DNA of 64,000 bases, taken from assembly GCF_005222805.1 (NCBI RefSeq), contig NZ_STGC01000002.1, forward strand, positions 943,836 to 1,007,835, read 5' to 3'. Source of the DNA: Devosia sp. FKR38. Lineage in GTDB: Bacteria; Pseudomonadota; Alphaproteobacteria; Rhizobiales; Devosiaceae. The notes beneath the pieces were generated by a model, which was not told the DNA's origin, did not search any database, and worked only from the letters and a program-made list of their open reading frames with translations. Within the stretch, counting starts at the first letter, position 1. The number at the start of each line of letters is the position of its first letter. Both the position numbers and the translations under genes were made by a program. Below, in pieces: positions 63,366 to 64,000 of this stretch.

Positions 63366-64000
63366 ATGACCATGGCACAACCACCGCGCAGCAAAGCCAA
63401 CAAGCCCGACCAGACCCAGGTGTTCAAATCGGCCATGGGTGCCACGGTGCGCGCTATCGGCGGCAAGGCAGATCTTGAGGTCAGCTTCACCGCCGACCGT
63501 CCGCTGCTGACCTCTGACAAGGCCCGGCTGGCCAATCTGCCGCGGCTGCCGACCCGGCGCGACATTGCCATTGCCCGTGGTCAGGGCGACGCCATGGCGA
63601 TGCGCCTGGCCAGCCATGACCCCGATGCCCATCGCAAGCGCTCGCCCATGGATCCGGTGGCCCGCGCTGCCTTTGATGCGCTCGAACAGGCCCGCGTCGA
63701 GGCGCTGGGCTGCGTGCGCATGCCCGGCATGGTGGGCAATATTGCCGAAATGCTGGAAGACCGGCTGTTCCGTGCCAATTATGCCGAGGTCGACGACAAG
63801 GGCGATGCGCCCATTGCCGAGGCCCTGGGCCTGTTGCTGCGCGAAAAGCTCGCCGGCGTGCCGGTGCCGCCCTCGGGCCATGCCCTGGTCGATCTCTGGC
63901 GCAAGGAGATCGAGGACAAGGGCGGCAAGTCGCTGGACCAGCTACTGACCCGCTATGAAGACCAGGACGAGTTCAGCAAGGCCGCCAAGGCCCTGCTGCG
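63366..64000 (+). CDS. cobT: Aerobic cobaltochelatase subunit CobT (5' part)
   Basis: From the ATG at 63366 the frame stays open to the window end (about 211 residues). It reads MTMAQPPRSKANKPDQTQVF, then SMDPVARAAFDALEQARVEALG and NIAEMLEDRLFRANYAEVDD, typical of CobT. The acidic middle and C-terminal metal-binding part lie beyond the edge. A second ATG at 63372 is possible. Confidence 0.93.
   Translation, partial: MTMAQPPRSKANKPDQTQVFKSAMGATVRAIGGKADLEVSFTADRPLLTSDKARLANLPRLPTRRDIAIARGQGDAMAMRLASHDPDAHRKRSPMDPVARAAFDALEQARVEALGCVRMPGMVGNIAEMLEDRLFRANYAEVDDKGDAPIAEALGLLLREKLAGVPVPPSGHALVDLWRKEIEDKGGKSLDQLLTRYEDQDEFSKAAKALL

Overview
The window is GC-rich, densely coding chromosomal DNA from an alphaproteobacterium of the order Hyphomicrobiales (Rhizobiales); a Devosia-like organism is my best guess, but genus is inference. 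Support comes from gene neighbourhoods typical of that order (argH next to tlpA and close to lysA; ftsE-ftsX-plsC; xerD, small membrane gene, aroK, aroB; bolA-dnaJ-like-cobS-cobT), a CpdR-type receiver, an Omp25-like barrel, aerobic cobaltochelatase genes and a GAAC-N7-GAAC LexA box of the alphaproteobacterial type. I count about 66 protein genes, two tRNA genes, one frameshifted gene and one small tRNA-borne island.

Layout. 1-9 kb: start of a secreted protein gene, rpmB, a queuosine-precursor transporter, a 7Fe ferredoxin (fdxA), an S4 RNA-binding protein coupled to a SUV3-like helicase, then hisC-tyrA and a DUF2125 protein. 9-18 kb: a ChaC-like cyclotransferase, an SOS-controlled unknown gene, plsC, ftsX-ftsE, a zinc-ribbon membrane protein with a histidine-rich tail, a CpdR-like receiver, lysA, a second ChaC and argH. 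18-28 kb: tlpA, two small YjfB-type genes, a diguanylate cyclase, a cobalamin adenosyltransferase, HIG1, a LysR regulator divergent from a dehydrogenase, gluQ, an AlkA-type glycosylase, an esterase, an HNH nuclease, a ParDE module, dsbB and an outer-membrane barrel.

28.4-30.9 kb: a 2.5-kb island at the 3' end of tRNA-Leu(CAA), bounded by a perfect 23-bp repeat of the tRNA end. It carries an AAA/STAND-like ATPase and a two-helix membrane protein with a beta-sandwich-like end. Between them lies a degenerate tRNA-Pro(CGG) 3' half, positions 27-76. No integrase is visible. It is the best candidate for an undescribed system, possibly anti-phage.

31-45 kb: azlCD, a MATE exporter, secA, a parvulin, argJ-GNAT-mutT, an orphan Flp pilin, an M48 lipoprotease coupled to a thermonuclease-like protein, a D,D-carboxypeptidase, a TusA-like protein and a CAP lipoprotein. 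45-54 kb: a ROK-family regulator without its zinc cysteines, ThuA, an SDR/host-attachment/cytochrome c run behind an FNR/FixK box (the cytochrome is frameshifted), tRNA-Arg(CCT), an Rrf2 regulator, an MFS transporter and a GH3 beta-glucosidase. 54-64 kb: an HxlR regulator with an AAC(3)-like acetyltransferase, an L,D-transpeptidase, accA, xerD, aroK-aroB, bolA, a J-domain protein, cobS and the start of cobT.

Most of the window is housekeeping metabolism: aromatic and histidine synthesis, lysine and arginine synthesis, cobalamin handling, cell division and envelope maintenance. The accessory parts are the tRNA-Leu island, the ParDE module and the ROK/ThuA/GH3 sugar-type region.
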